Part shown: piece after piece, positions 1 through 11,690 of the stretch
Position numbering within the stretch: position 1 is the first letter of the stretch
How the letters are laid out: every line of letters begins with the position of its first letter
Translations under genes and position numbers: made by a program
Notes under the pieces: generated by a model
The model's database searches: none
What the model was told of the DNA's origin: nothing
What the model saw: only the letters and a program-made list of their open reading frames with translations
Origin: Arachis hypogaea
Lineage: Eukaryota > Streptophyta > Magnoliopsida > Fabales > Fabaceae
DNA: 64,000 nt
Direction: 5' to 3'
Assembly: GCF_003086295.3 (NCBI RefSeq)
Contig: NC_092040.1
Span: forward strand, 4,960,001 to 5,024,000

Positions 1-860
1 GAGATTTATTCCGGCGAGCTCGATGACACGATTGTCAAATTTTAAAATCTTTTAGGAACTATTTTGTCAATAACAAAATTCAGGTACCATTTGTCAGCGC
101 CAAAATCTTTCGGGTACTGATTTGGTATTTACTTCTAAATTTGAATTTGATCTTTAACGTTTTAAATATTCTATTTTTATCCCAAAAAAATTCAATTAGA
201 TTTAATATGGTTCTATGTTAAATTTGACACTAATAGTTAACATAATAAGTGACGTGGGTGTTAATAATATTATTAGTTAAGTTATATCTTCTTACATGTG
301 TAAAAAAAAATATAACTAGAATTTTTTTGTAATACTTTTTTTTGTCAATTTTTTTGACAAAACTTTAAATCTTAACAATCAATCATAACACTTCAAAATC
401 AAAAGAAAAATGTTTATATTAATGATTGTTGATGAATTAATTTTACTTATATTTTGAAATCAAATACCATCAATTGTCAAATTTAATGATGGGATAATAT
501 TAAATTTCTTTAATTTTTTTTGGGATTAAATATGATATTTAAAATGTTAGAGATCAATTCGACTTAGAAATTAAAATAATCTTTTGTTTTTTTTATTGGC
601 TTTACTTAATTTCTTCTAAATTCTAAGAGTGATAACTTTAAATTTTTCAATATTTCGAATTATTGACAAATGTAATTTCAAAAAACTACTACACACATAA
701 AAAAAATTAGGAACAAAAAATTATATGATATTTTCAAAGACTTGGTTCAAAGGACAATTGCACACGACATTAATATTTTACAGTACTATTGTTGGTAAAC
801 TTATCCATCAAAATAACTTTTGAAGATACTAGATAAACTTTTATTTTTTCTAGTTTTCTT

Positions 861-899
<39 letters not shown>

Positions 900-1608
900 G
901 AATACTTTTGTATATATTAGAAATGATGTTCTTAAAGTAAATTTGTCATTTTACCTTAAAAAAAATGGGTGTTAGAATTTGATTGGGGGAGAATGTTTTC
1001 CACCCACCACCTTCCAGGAACAAACACACAAAAAGCAGAGTTACTGTTAGATTATTGGAATTGGAAATTAAATATAAAGATGGCGGGGGCCTCTTGCGCA
1101 CATAGCTTAATGGGGAGTTATTGACTTTTTTGGATGACACTTATCCACAACATGCCATCACAATTTGCAATTTGCAAACCTAGCTAGCTAGAAACATGTC
1201 CACAACCTCTGTATCCAATTTAGCCCATCACGTCTCTTTCAACCCCACTCCATGTTTTTCTTTTCCTCACTCCTCACTCCTCAACCATCTCTCATCTTTA
1301 TCAATTATTCTTAATTTTCTATTTTAATTTTTAACTTCTACAACATATATATACTCGTAAAATTAAATTATTCAAAATACATTTGCTAACCTAATTTAAT
1401 ATATGAAGATTTATTTTCTCGGTTTTTAAGTTTTACTAGTAGTATTGGTCAAGAATCAAGATGAAATACAAGAAAGAAACTATTGAAAAATAATTTAAAG
1501 GTAGAAAACGAATTTGATAGTAGACAAAATTTGCGGCACAGAAAGCGACAAAAGCAGGAGAAGCAAGTTGTGTGTGGTGTCATGGTGTGTGCACATGAGA
1601 GAGACGAA
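1..1608. other. intergenic AT-rich DNA, no gene seen
   Basis: No coding pattern is convincing. Short open frames near 950-1140 and 1514-1726 have no recognisable family. The stretch from about 1140 upward is the distal promoter side of the ERF gene. Confidence 0.6.
862..895. repeat. (TA)n microsatellite
   Basis: About 17 uninterrupted TA units. Confidence 0.95.
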
Positions 1609-1666
1609 TGACGTCAGCGACGGGACTTATTTAATTAGAGAAAAAACTGAAAATATTAAGCACGTG
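1609..1666 (+). promoter_or_regulatory. TGACGTCA and G-box motifs upstream of the ERF gene
   Basis: A perfect palindrome TGACGTCA lies at 1609-1616 and a G-box CACGTG at 1661-1666, about 330-380 bases before the ERF start codon. These are the classic core sites of TGA-type and G-box bZIP/bHLH factors. Their presence is seen; binding is inferred and would fit a stress- or hormone-inducible ERF. Confidence 0.4.
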
Positions 1667-1829
1667 ATAAAAAGACCACCAATGACCAAACTGTGCCTTG
1701 CAATTTACACATGCGAAGCTTCATAGAAGCTTAGTTGGCGACCATCGTAAAAATAAAAATTAAAAAGATCTATGGTCGTACATAGTGATTAAAAAAGTTT
1801 CATGTCCAAGTTCACGAACCTTGCACTCC

Positions 1830-1837
1830 TATATATA
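1830..1837 (+). promoter_or_regulatory. TATA box of the ERF gene
   Basis: TATATATA followed by a CT-rich leader, about 155 bases before the ATG. The spacing suggests transcription starting near 1860 and a 5' UTR of about 130 bases. Confidence 0.5.
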
Positions 1838-1992
1838 CCCGTCTCCTTCTTCCCCTTCAAAATTCGAATATTCAATACCCACAATTAAAAAAAAAAAACC
1901 TAATAACACCTTCCTTAGCTATCTCTCCTCTTTATTATTTCTTCAGCAGATTCAGTTATAACTGAAAAACAAACACACTAACAAGAAAAGAA

Positions 1993-2835
1993 ATGTGCGA
2001 ACAAAGCAGTTACGAGGCCGATTTGGCGCTACTGGACTCAATTCGTCGCCACTTGCTGGGAGAGTCCGACCCTTTTATATTCGGAGCACCGAATTGTCAT
2101 TCGGGTAGCACACCGGTTTTCTGCAGGAGCTCCAGCTTCAGCAGCTTGTACCCTTGCCTGAGCGAAAATTGGGGCGAGTTGCCGCTCAAAGAAGACGATT
2201 CAGAAGATATGGTGCTCTACGGCGTTCTCCGCGACGCCGTGAACGTCGGTTGGGTTCCTTCTCTCGAAGCCGGATCACCCGAATCCTTCTCTTCGGGTTA
2301 CTTACCCGACGTAACGGTTAAATCAGAGCCGGATGTATTTCATTCGGTGCCAAGCTTGCCGGAGCCTGTCATCTCCGCCGTCGTAGCCCCGATTGAAGAG
2401 AAGCCTACGCCTGTTCCGGTTCCGGCGAAGGGGAAGCACTACCGCGGAGTGAGGCAGCGACCGTGGGGGAAGTTCGCGGCGGAGATTCGTGACCCGGCGA
2501 AAAACGGTGCTAGGGTTTGGCTAGGAACATTCGAAACCGCCGAAGACGCTGCTTTAGCTTACGACCGCGCCGCGTACAGAATGCGCGGGTCGCGAGCTCT
2601 GTTGAATTTCCCACTCCGGGTAAACTCCGGTGAACCCGACCCCGTGAGGGTGACGTCTAAGCGGTCGTCGCCGGAGCCTTCATCATCGTCGGATAGTGTA
2701 TCCACGACGAAGAGGAGGAAGAAGACGGTGGGACCGAGGGTACCGGTGGTGACAGGTCAGGTTGAGATGAAGACGGGGCAAGTGGGGAGTCAAGTGGCGC
2801 ATTGTACACGTGGCGAGCAGTTATTGGTGAGCTGA
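1993..2835 (+). CDS. AP2/ERF transcription factor, ERF1/ERF2 type (group IX)
   Basis: Intronless, 280 residues. The single AP2/ERF domain runs from about residue 149 to 207 ([19 protein letters not shown], then WLGTF and a final LNFPL), which binds GCC-box DNA in this family. The N-terminal [10 protein letters not shown] block, the acidic [10 protein letters not shown] block, the basic KRRKK stretch near residue 240 (likely nuclear signal) and the C-terminal end ELLVS-like (EQLLVS) all match Arabidopsis ERF1A/ERF2 and tobacco EREBP2. These factors are ethylene/jasmonate defence activators. The start is fixed by the conserved N-terminal block and by an upstream A-rich leader. The protein begins Met-Cys-Glu, unlike the ERF1A/ERF2 starts I recall. 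The body is GC-richer than its surroundings, usual for intronless ERF genes. Exact orthology cannot be set here. Confidence 0.93.
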   Translation: MCEQSSYEADLALLDSIRRHLLGESDPFIFGAPNCHSGSTPVFCRSSSFSSLYPCLSENWGELPLKEDDSEDMVLYGVLRDAVNVGWVPSLEAGSPESFSSGYLPDVTVKSEPDVFHSVPSLPEPVISAVVAPIEEKPTPVPVPAKGKHYRGVRQRPWGKFAAEIRDPAKNGARVWLGTFETAEDAALAYDRAAYRMRGSRALLNFPLRVNSGEPDPVRVTSKRSSPEPSSSSDSVSTTKRRKKTVGPRVPVVTGQVEMKTGQVGSQVAHCTRGEQLLVS

Positions 2836-4029
2836 GTAGTGCAACCACTCACTCGTCACTATTCACTAAAAATAATACAGTTGGGCCAAGATAAAAAAGA
2901 AGATGGATTGAGAATTTCAGATAGTGACTAAAAGAGTTGCAAGGAAACAAATGGGATAAGTTAAAAAGCCATGTTTGGTAGAGAGCAAGTAGGGCTCCAT
3001 TTTTTTTCTTTTTGGGTTTTGTAAATACAATATTTGTTATTTCTTTGTTCAACATTTTGTGTATGAAATCAATGAATCGCCTTACATTGCATGAAATTAA
3101 AGCCTTTGTTCCCTAAATAGACAAAAAAATACTAGTATTAGTTCGTCTATAAGGCAAGTGGCAACTCTGGCAAGATAAAACTTTTCCGTTTTAGGTGATT
3201 GAATAGTAATTAGATAAAGTAGTCATAGTATCCGATAAATACAAAATGAAAAAAAAATGAAGAGGGAGAATCACCAAATCAGATACCAATAATTGCGAGG
3301 GAACCCAATTTGGATGGAAGTAACTGAGTGAGGTAGTGCTTACAATTATGCGTTCCGTACCAAAGGCTTTACTTGAGACAAAATTTAGGAAAATAAGATG
3401 CCATTCACACATTATGTCGAACAATTACAAGTGTTAAGGACGAAAAAATATAGACAAAAAAAACAAGAAGGAAAAATAGCATGTACAATAGCTCTCTGAA
3501 CTCATGATCGGAAATAAATGCGAGCTCTAATAATTCTTCTATTCTTAAATCTTAATTACGTCAGTATTTGTTTCCACTTGCATTTGGTTTATTTAGATAA
3601 TAAGTTAGGAGCATTTGGTTTGTTAATGGAATTTAATTATTTTCATGTTGCATTGCATTTTCTTTTTCACCTTGAAAAAAATTACATACAAAATCTTAAT
3701 TTTATGATTATAAATATTTGATTAAAAATACTACATGCACATAAAAAATTAGTCACTACATGCACATTAAATATTTCACTTGATTTTTGGGAATTTAGAT
3801 CGGATGTCGAATCAAGTTTGTATCAATATCTCAATTTGGGGAGTACATATAACTTCTCTCAAAAAGAGTGAACTCGACTCATAAATTACTTAGCATTGGT
3901 GTCGAATTGACAGGTGTCGAAATATTTGTGACAAATTATAGTGCAAGAGAATAAATAGAGCTAAAAATAGACAATTAACAAAGTAAAGAACGTGAAAATA
4001 AAACGATTGAAGAAAAAATATCGTAAAGA
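2836..4029. other. 3' flank of ERF and intergenic DNA
   Basis: Probable ERF 3' UTR for the first 200-250 bases, then AT-rich DNA without recognisable genes. Confidence 0.5.
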
Positions 4030-4038
4030 TAGAAATAA

Positions 4039-4953
4039 GAGATAATACTCAATTTGGTCTCTGAATTTACATGCAAATCTCAATTTAGTCCCTAAGGTAG
4101 CGTTTGTTTTGAGGTATTAGGACAGAGACTGAGAGACTGAGACTCAGTATCATCTTTGTTGGTTCAGAGACTGGTACTAAAATTTTTGTCTTTGTCCATA
4201 AAATTTCAATATTTCAGTACCTCCAAAAAGTGAGGACATAGGGGACTGAAATTTTTAAAGACATAGACTGAAACTTTAATAACATTTTATACCTAAAATA
4301 CCCTCATTTTAATTAATTAATTCCAATTTTATCTTTTGTACAAATTAAATTAGAGTTTCATTCTTATTTTAATTTCTGTCTTCCACTTTACACCAAACAG
4401 AATGCTGAGATTTATTTCTGTCTCTGTCTCTTAGTCTATGTCTCTCAGTCTCAGTCTTTTGGCCTCTGTCTCTCCACCAAACACTACCTAAAGTTTTAAT
4501 TGTCTTTATTTAGTCTCCAAACTTTGTGAACATAACTCAAGTTAGTCCTTGAAACAATTTTCAACGTACAAACATTAATGGAACATTGTCGTGGACAGCC
4601 GGATGCCACACTAAACTTTGTAAAATGATGTCGTTTTAGTTTTGGCACTCAAATAATCCAAAAACAACATCATAAGTGGTGTTTATTAAAATTTTACTTA
4701 ACAAAATAAGTGATACGATGCCGTTTATGAGCTATTTGAATGTTAAAACCAAAACTGCATCATTTTACAAGTTTTAACAAGACATTTGACGGTTTATATC
4801 AGGGCTCCATTAATGTTTTTGTACTAAAAGTCGTTTCAGTGATTAATGTGAGGCACGTTTATAAAGTTTGGAGACAAAATAGAGACAATTGAAACTTTAA
4901 GAACTAAATTGAGACTTGTGTGTAAATTTAGGGACCATATTAAATATTAACTC
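4039..4953. mobile_element. Mutator-type non-autonomous element (contains a nested MITE)
   Basis: Inverted ends both start with GAG: left about 4039-4095 (with CAATTTGGTCTCTGAATTTA), right about 4895-4953, reading GGTCCCTAAATTTA in reverse complement. A perfect 9-bp duplication TAGAAATAA flanks it at 4030-4038 and 4954-4962. Nine-base duplications are typical of Mutator-like elements. No transposase is visible. Without the nested insert it would be about 520 bp. Confidence 0.8.
4096..4488. mobile_element. PIF/Harbinger (Tourist-like) MITE
   Basis: 393 bp with ends GGTAGCGTTTG and CAAACACTACC, flanked by TAA at 4093-4095 and 4489-4491. The 3-bp TAA duplication and the GG..GTTTG end are typical of PIF/Harbinger MITEs. 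It sits inside the Mutator-type element at 4039-4953. A related copy lies at about 35895-36273. Confidence 0.85.
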
Positions 4954-4962
4954 TAGAAATAA

Positions 4963-6160
4963 CAAGAGAGAAAATAAATAAACTAAACAAAGAATATAAA
5001 TGAAATACTAAGGGACTTCAAGTTTAAAATAAAACAGAAGGAAATTAAAGTGCTTAAAAAGAAAATCAAAGTAACAAAAATAATTAGAACTTAAAAAGAA
5101 AAATAAAGAAAATAAATAAAGTGAATAAAAAAATTGATTTCAGACATTCATATGCATTTGCATTTTATTGATTTTCGTTGCATTAATATAACTGAAAATT
5201 TGCAGAGTTGTGTGATGATAGTGTAGTGTTTCGATTAAAGTTTTTAGATTCTTTTGAATTTCTTTTATTTATAGACCACAAAAAGTAAACTGCAGAATGC
5301 TCCTTTCTCACACTATTTGACTCCCTCCTTTTTTTCAAGGTTTTTGTGATCCACAATTTTGTCTTGACCACGAAGAATTATAACTCTCAAGTTTAAAATT
5401 TCGCATTCTTTCTTACTTTGGTCTCCAAATTTCGTATTTTATATAACACTTTTAGAAAAAACCACCTGTAATTAGCGCATTTCAAATTTTAGAGGCTTCC
5501 GAATTAATTCATCTTATATTTGACATTTTACTTTTTTATGATTGAATTTTTATGATAAGTTAAAACTTCCAATATAAATCAACTCTTGTGCCATATCATT
5601 TTGACCTGCACAATATTTCGACTTTTATGGGTCGGTCATATGCTTTATTCTAGTCGAATTGTTTGTTCTGTTAACTTTTATACCAATAAAATATATATGT
5701 TATATTTAATTCATTTTTAATATGTATTATTTTATATTGTATTATATTATTTATATAAATAATTAATTTAGTAATTATTTTTAATGTTTCCTAACATAGT
5801 TGATGTTTGATTTGTACTGAAAGTTATTGTAACCACCAAATTTTTCTCCCAATGGCAACATACCATTAAATGGTTTAAAAGTGTTTAGTTGTATCCAGCT
5901 ATATTGACATTGGATTAAGATTAATTTTTTAAATAATATTTTTCGTATACTGAAATCAGCTATTAAAATTAGTTATTAATGTATTTGTATATAAACGTAT
6001 ATGTGGTTTAATTTTTTTTAATATATATTTATATTTTAACATATATTTTATATTAATAATTAATTTTAGTGTATACGTAACATAGTCATTTTCTAAACCA
6101 TAGTGTTTCGGATTAGCTGTAGTAAATTAAGACAAAAAGTACTCTCTAAATTTTATAAGG
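4963..6160. other. AT-rich intergenic DNA
   Basis: No gene recognised. The stretch 5890-6085 holds an AT-rich repeat (ATTAATTTTAGTGTATAC-like end) that recurs near 21780-21910 and 39890-39985. Confidence 0.5.
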
Positions 6161-6164
6161 ATAG

Positions 6165-7490
6165 TGGCGGGATATTATTCTCCACATATAAGTGATTTTT
6201 CCATACAAGTCATTACAAGTCATTTATATTCACGCGTGCACATTTTTCTTCGTGCCGTTATTGTACGTTCTTCTTATTCTTCTTCTTGCTGTACGTTCTT
6301 TGTTATTTTTCTCTTTCGTTATCGTCGACCAACACCACCTCTTCTTCCTCTCCTCTTTCTCCTTCTTTTTCCTCCATTATCAGTTATCTCGTTGTTGAAG
6401 ATAATGAATAATTCAAATTCATATTGTCAATTGAATCATAATGAATTTATTATTGTTTTGAATCCAATCAAGTGACTGAGGCGTGGTTTGATTCTAGTTA
6501 ATATTTTCATTAGTAGTTTATGATTTTATAGGTGAATAATGTTGTTTTTGTTTGTGAAATTTGTTGTTCATCGTTGATGGTTTGAATTGAATGTAATGTA
6601 AACATTTTGCCTTAAAAAAATATTTTTTTGTATTTGTAGCAAATTTGGGTGTAGCACGAAGATATTTGGGTGTATTGTTTAAGAATTTTTGGTGAACGTG
6701 TGCTAATAAGTTCTGCATAATTCAAAACTCTTCTACTCCCTCCTTCTCATCTTTTGCTTCTTCTTCTTCTTTTTCATCATCATCATCATCTTCTTTTTTT
6801 TCTTATTCATCTTTTTTTTCTTATTTTATCTTCTCAAGTTTTTTCTTGTTTTACTCTCTTAACAAGAATAAAAAAAATAAAATAAAACAAAGAAGATGAA
6901 AAAATACATAATGCTATAAAACTACTTAGAAGATGATAAACTTACATTCATTCAATTGAAAGAAAAAAGGAAATAAGAAAAAAAGAAGAAGAAAAAAATG
7001 AAGCATTAGAGGAAATATTTTTTCGTATTTGTAGCAAATTTGGGTGTATTGTTTAAGAATTTTTGGTGTATGTGTACTGATAAGTTCTGCATAATTCAAA
7101 ACTCTTCTTCTTCCCCCTCCTCATCTTCTGTTTCTTCTTTTTTTTTTATCTTCTTATTTCATATTCTCATAATTCTTTTTAGGAGAAAAAATTAAATAAA
7201 GAAAAAAATACATAATGTTACAAAATCAATAGAAAAAAGAGGAGAAAAAAATACAGAAACAACAACAGTAATAAAAAAATAACAATAAAGATGAAATACG
7301 TGAAGAAAAATAAGAAGAAATACAAAGAAAAAGGAGAAGAAGAAAAAATAAGAAGAAAAAGAAGAATGTAAGATATCAAGAGGAACGTAATTTTCACGCG
7401 CATGTTATGAAAATAAATTTTAATTTGTTGGATTTGGATTAATTTATATCTCTTATATGAAAGAGAAAATTATATGTATAACGGTACCCG
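6165..7490. mobile_element. Mutator-like non-autonomous element, CTT-rich family, copy A
   Basis: The left end (about 6165-6240, with ATTATTCTCCACATA and CATTTATATTCACGCG) matches the right end of copy B at 11691-13392 in reverse orientation. The right part (ACATGCG-type motif near 7395-7410) matches copy B's left part. The inside has CTT/GAA tracts and diverged repeated blocks (GCAAATTTGGGTGTA at about 6640 and 7033). The open frames in it are only runs of Phe/Ser/Leu from the CTT tracts. No clean flanking duplication was found, so the borders are approximate. Confidence 0.6.
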
Positions 7491-8106
7491 AGATATATTT
7501 ATAAGCACTATTTAATTTCCACAATGCAATAATAAACACTTCTAAATGAAAAAATTTAAAATTATCAATTTCCTTTAAGGAACAATCTGTGAAGAATATC
7601 CTTCGTAGAATGTACTCGTGTTTATCGGGAGTTGACATAGTTCGATTAAAAGAATGACAACGACTAAAGATTATAACTTTAATTATTTGTAGTTGACGTT
7701 AGTGATCTTATCCTATTGAGCTAATTTAATTCTGGAAATATAGGACTTGTCGATCTCTCACCACCACTGATCACACAAAGCATTATAACTATAATACTAA
7801 CTATTAATTGCCATATGCATTGCTTATTTGCTTAATTGAAATTAATAATTTAAATAAGTCATACGATGAATAATACAATTTGGCGTATCTCCTTGTATTC
7901 ATCAATGTAACTCCTATCACATTTTTCACAAGCATTTGGCTCTCACGCTCAACTTATTGTCCTTTTCTTTTTTACTTTTGTTTTTTAACGGCGGCGAAGA
8001 GTCTTAGTTCATACTTTTAATTATTTTTTAAAAACATAAAAAATTAAAAAAATCAAGTTTTTTTCTTAATTATCGATTAAAAAGATAATTTAGAAAAGAA
8101 TAGTGT
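7491..8106. other. intergenic DNA, nothing recognised
   Basis: AT-rich, no gene or sharp repeat seen. Confidence 0.5.
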
Positions 8107-8108
8107 TA

Positions 8109-8445
8109 GAGAGTCAATGGCCTAAACGTACAATGTGTATAATGGGCTAAATTTTGGTCCATGAATAAAATGAACATCACTCATACTATCTAAAATAACT
8201 ATTCGGATACCAAGGATAATAAACATCTCATGTCATAAAATTACTTATTCCAAAAATTTAAGTTGATTTGGAGTTTACCAAAGATTGAATCCTTGACCTT
8301 TCGAATCTATAATTTTAATACCATGTCATGAACTCACTCATTCCAAAAGCATAACCTTAACAAAACAATGTAACACTAATGATCATATCTCTAATACTTT
8401 CTAAACTTCTATTATACGCATTGTACGCTTAGGCCATGGACTCTC
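8109..8445. mobile_element. MITE with ~40-bp inverted ends flanked by TA
   Basis: Left end GAGAGTCAATGGCCTAAACG; the right end in reverse complement is GAGAGTCCATGGCCTAAGCG. About 36 of the first 40 bases match. TA occurs at 8107-8108 and 8446-8447, as expected for a mariner/Stowaway-type insertion, but the end sequence is not the usual CTCCCTCC, so the superfamily is open. Confidence 0.6.
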
Positions 8446-8447
8446 TA

Positions 8448-9057
8448 TACTTTCTCTTTAGAAAATGACATAGGAGTCTCAATTTTTTTTTAATTACTGA
8501 TGAGAACATATTGTCTTTATGCATATTAAACAATGTACCGGTTCGGATGGGCAACCTTACATAGATCAGATTATGTGTATCTGTCAATTCATCGTTGTGA
8601 TTAAAGGGCTATAGCCCGCGGTTTTCGACGCACGGACGAAAAAAAAATACAGCATTTAACTTGTGGTTGAAATTATTATTATAAAATAAATATAAATTAA
8701 AGATAACTGGACAATCTTGTCATAAAATTATATAAAATTAAATAAAAATATTAAGTATATATTAAAATTAACAATCAAAATTAGGCAGGATGTATTTTTG
8801 TATTTTTATATGTATACAAATTTAATACAAATTAACTACTAATTTTATGTGTCACAGGCTTTCTCTTTCTTTTTAGATTTGGCACCTTCTTCGGACCTTC
8901 GATCCTTCGGTCCCACTTTTCATCGACCACATCGTCCTTTTGTCACCACCATGTCAAAGTCTATATGGCTCGCTGTTGGCACTAGTTGAGTTGTTCGTGG
9001 TTTTTTGCCGCTCGCTATGGTTGTTTTTGCTTCTTCGTCGCTCGCCCTGTTCAAAGT
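8448..9057. other. intergenic DNA, nothing recognised
   Basis: Mixed composition; 8850-9055 is CT-rich with no family assigned. Confidence 0.4.
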
Positions 9058-10620
9058 TGTTGGGATTAAATAGTATAATCATAATCCAATTAATCATGTG
9101 TTAAATAATTTGTTATTATTATTATATTAAAATATTAATATAATAAGGTCCTTGATTAAATTTAGAGATTTATTATTATGACAGTAATCATAATATATTG
9201 AGAGATAAATCTTTTATAATTTAATTTAAATTATTCTTAATCATAGAATTATTGAAAAGGACGTTAATAATCTGAAAAGATCAATATATATATAATAGTC
9301 TTCATTAAATGAAGATTAATAAATCTCATTTATTAAATTATATATATAGATGGTGCATATAGAAATGTAACTATTGAATAGACTCACTTTGAGAATTCCT
9401 AATTGTTATAATTACCGCATATTAGTCAATAGGATATTCTCAAGATGAACATGGTAATAGAGTTTCCTTTGACCTGCGACTATCATAATAACTAACAATA
9501 TATTTATTATATTTTGATTTCGGACACCTAATACCCTAGAGTGCTAGTTGAATGGATATTGGGTATGATTTAAATACTTATAGAATTAATGATTAGTCAA
9601 TAAGGAATCTGTCAATTCTCGGTAAAGAGTTTGAGCTCCATGATTATAATGACTGAGATGAATAAAACCTTGGTTAATGGATTTTGAATGAATGAATGAA
9701 GAAATAAGTTTTTTAAGTCATTCACGGTTCACTATAATAATGGTAACAAGTTAGAGTTTGACAATTAAACCATATTCTAAGGGTTAACCAAGAGATAGAA
9801 AAATGGAAGAAATTATACTTTGTTCTTCTGAGGTTTTTAGTAAAAATAGATTACTTCATACTATCGGGTTATTGAGGAGTGTTGTTAGGCGCCAATCTTG
9901 ATTAGTAAAGTTAGTATGACTAGTTTACTACCCGCTTAATATTGAACCTATGGGGTCACACACTAACAAGTGTTTTAATCTTTTTATAGAATTATTTAAT
10001 TATTATTTTGATTTGATCAAATAAATAATTATATTAATTCAAATGGAATATTATTATATTCTTTTCTAGCACCAAGAATATAATATAATAATAATATGAT
10101 AATTGAGAATAATTAGTTATTCTATTTCTAAGTTTGAGTCATAAATTTGGATGAAATCCTAACTAATTCTGTTTCAAATTGAATTATGATATGATTTATA
10201 AATTTAAAAGATTCAAGTTTAAAATAAAAAGTATTATTTACATTTGAATTGAGATTCAAATTTAAAATAAGCAACAAATATCATACTACATATATGTATA
10301 TCAAGAGTAGAGGAAATAAATGAAATAAAACAGAAGAGTTTTATTCCTATATCTCTACACACATAAATGTATGTGAGCCTAATTATTGGGGAAGAATTTT
10401 ATGGCGTGCAAAGAGTTGCAAGAGGTTTCTCAATTTAGATCAGATGTTCACTGATCAAGGAGTTGACAACAAAGGTTGGTCACGGTGTGGATATGCATAG
10501 TATCTTCGTATCATCGAAGAAGAAAATGATTTTTACGAACATCCACAAGTATTTAGATCTAATCTATATATTATTTATTTGAATAAAATTTAAGCACAAA
10601 ATAAATTTTTATAATTGCTT
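9058..10620. repeat. possible LTR remnant or other dispersed repeat
   Basis: A non-coding block starts with TGTTGGGATTAAAT and contains stretches (GGGGTCACACACTAACAAGTG-like, near 9952) reminiscent of long plant Copia LTRs. No second copy, primer site or duplication was found in the window, so a solo LTR is only a guess and the right border is unknown. Confidence 0.3.
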
Positions 10621-10980
10621 TCTTTTCTTTTGCTACATATTATGAACATTGCATATTATGAACATATGGTAATTCTTCAAAAATCAAGAGAAAGAAACGA
10701 CGTTGGTTTGAACCATATAAGGTGAAAGTCCAGCAGATCCGATAAAAGGTACGTGGAGAATTTTGGTCGTGCGAGACTTTATTTGTATATTGTTTGATTG
10801 ATGAAAGAATGGATTCGATTGCATTTAAAAAATTTTCAAAAAGAGCCAACTACCACTAATCGCAATGCACAGCGAGAACCTACCATAACACTAATACATT
10901 TTGAATATAACGTGATTAAAATATTAGAAATCTCATTTTCTGAATCATAATTATTTTTTTAGTCATTGCATGAATTTGCT

Positions 10981-11493
10981 TAGAGCCATTAAAATAGACT
11001 AAATCTATCAGACTAGTCCAATTACCTTTTTAAATAGATGAATTTTGTTTTTAAAATTAAGTCAATTTAAATTTCAGGTTAAACGGACTGAGCTCGATTA
11101 ACCCAAAAAAATGACGGGTTAAATAGACTAATCCGTGAGTTAAACGGGTGGTCCGTTTAATTTTTTGACATTTTCTTTTGAAAAAAGCAGCACTTTTAGC
11201 AGATAATTTCTCTCGATTCAACCTGAAAATTCGACCTATCAACTAAAAAAATATTATTTTTAAAAGATTTTATTTTATCTAAAAGTGATATTTTTTGTTA
11301 AAATAATTTTTAAAAAATAAAATTAAATGATAAACGAACTGGCCCGTTTAACCTATCAAATTGACCATAAACAATTCGAGCTAAAAAATTATGACCCGCG
11401 AATAAAACAAACTTAAACGGGCCAACCCATTTAACCCACAAACTTAACAAACCGAACTTAAATGAGCCAGATTAGCTTGTTTGATGACCCCTA
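10981..11493. mobile_element. hAT-type non-autonomous element
   Basis: 513 bp. Ends are TAGAGCCATTAAA and, in reverse complement, TAGGGGTCATCAAA. A perfect 8-bp duplication AATTTGCT flanks it at 10973-10980 and 11494-11501. Eight-base duplications with TA-G ends fit hAT. The inside has repeated AAACGGGC/GCCCGTTTAA motifs on both arms; no transposase is seen. Confidence 0.8.
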
Positions 11494-11690
11494 AATTTGC
11501 TTCCCTCAGGTAACATTAGTAACATTGGCAGTAGCATTAAGTACATAACCAGACCTGAATGAATTGATTTTCTGTCTAATTTTACACATTTGAACAATTA
11601 TTTTAGTACTTCTTTAAAATATCTACTTTGTCAAAAATCTGATACCAATAAATTTTATGATATATTGTCTTTGACAAATATTTTATTAAA

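Noticed and set aside
1514..1726. 70-residue + strand frame upstream of the ERF gene
   Set aside because: It overlaps promoter motifs, has no family match and no coding pattern.
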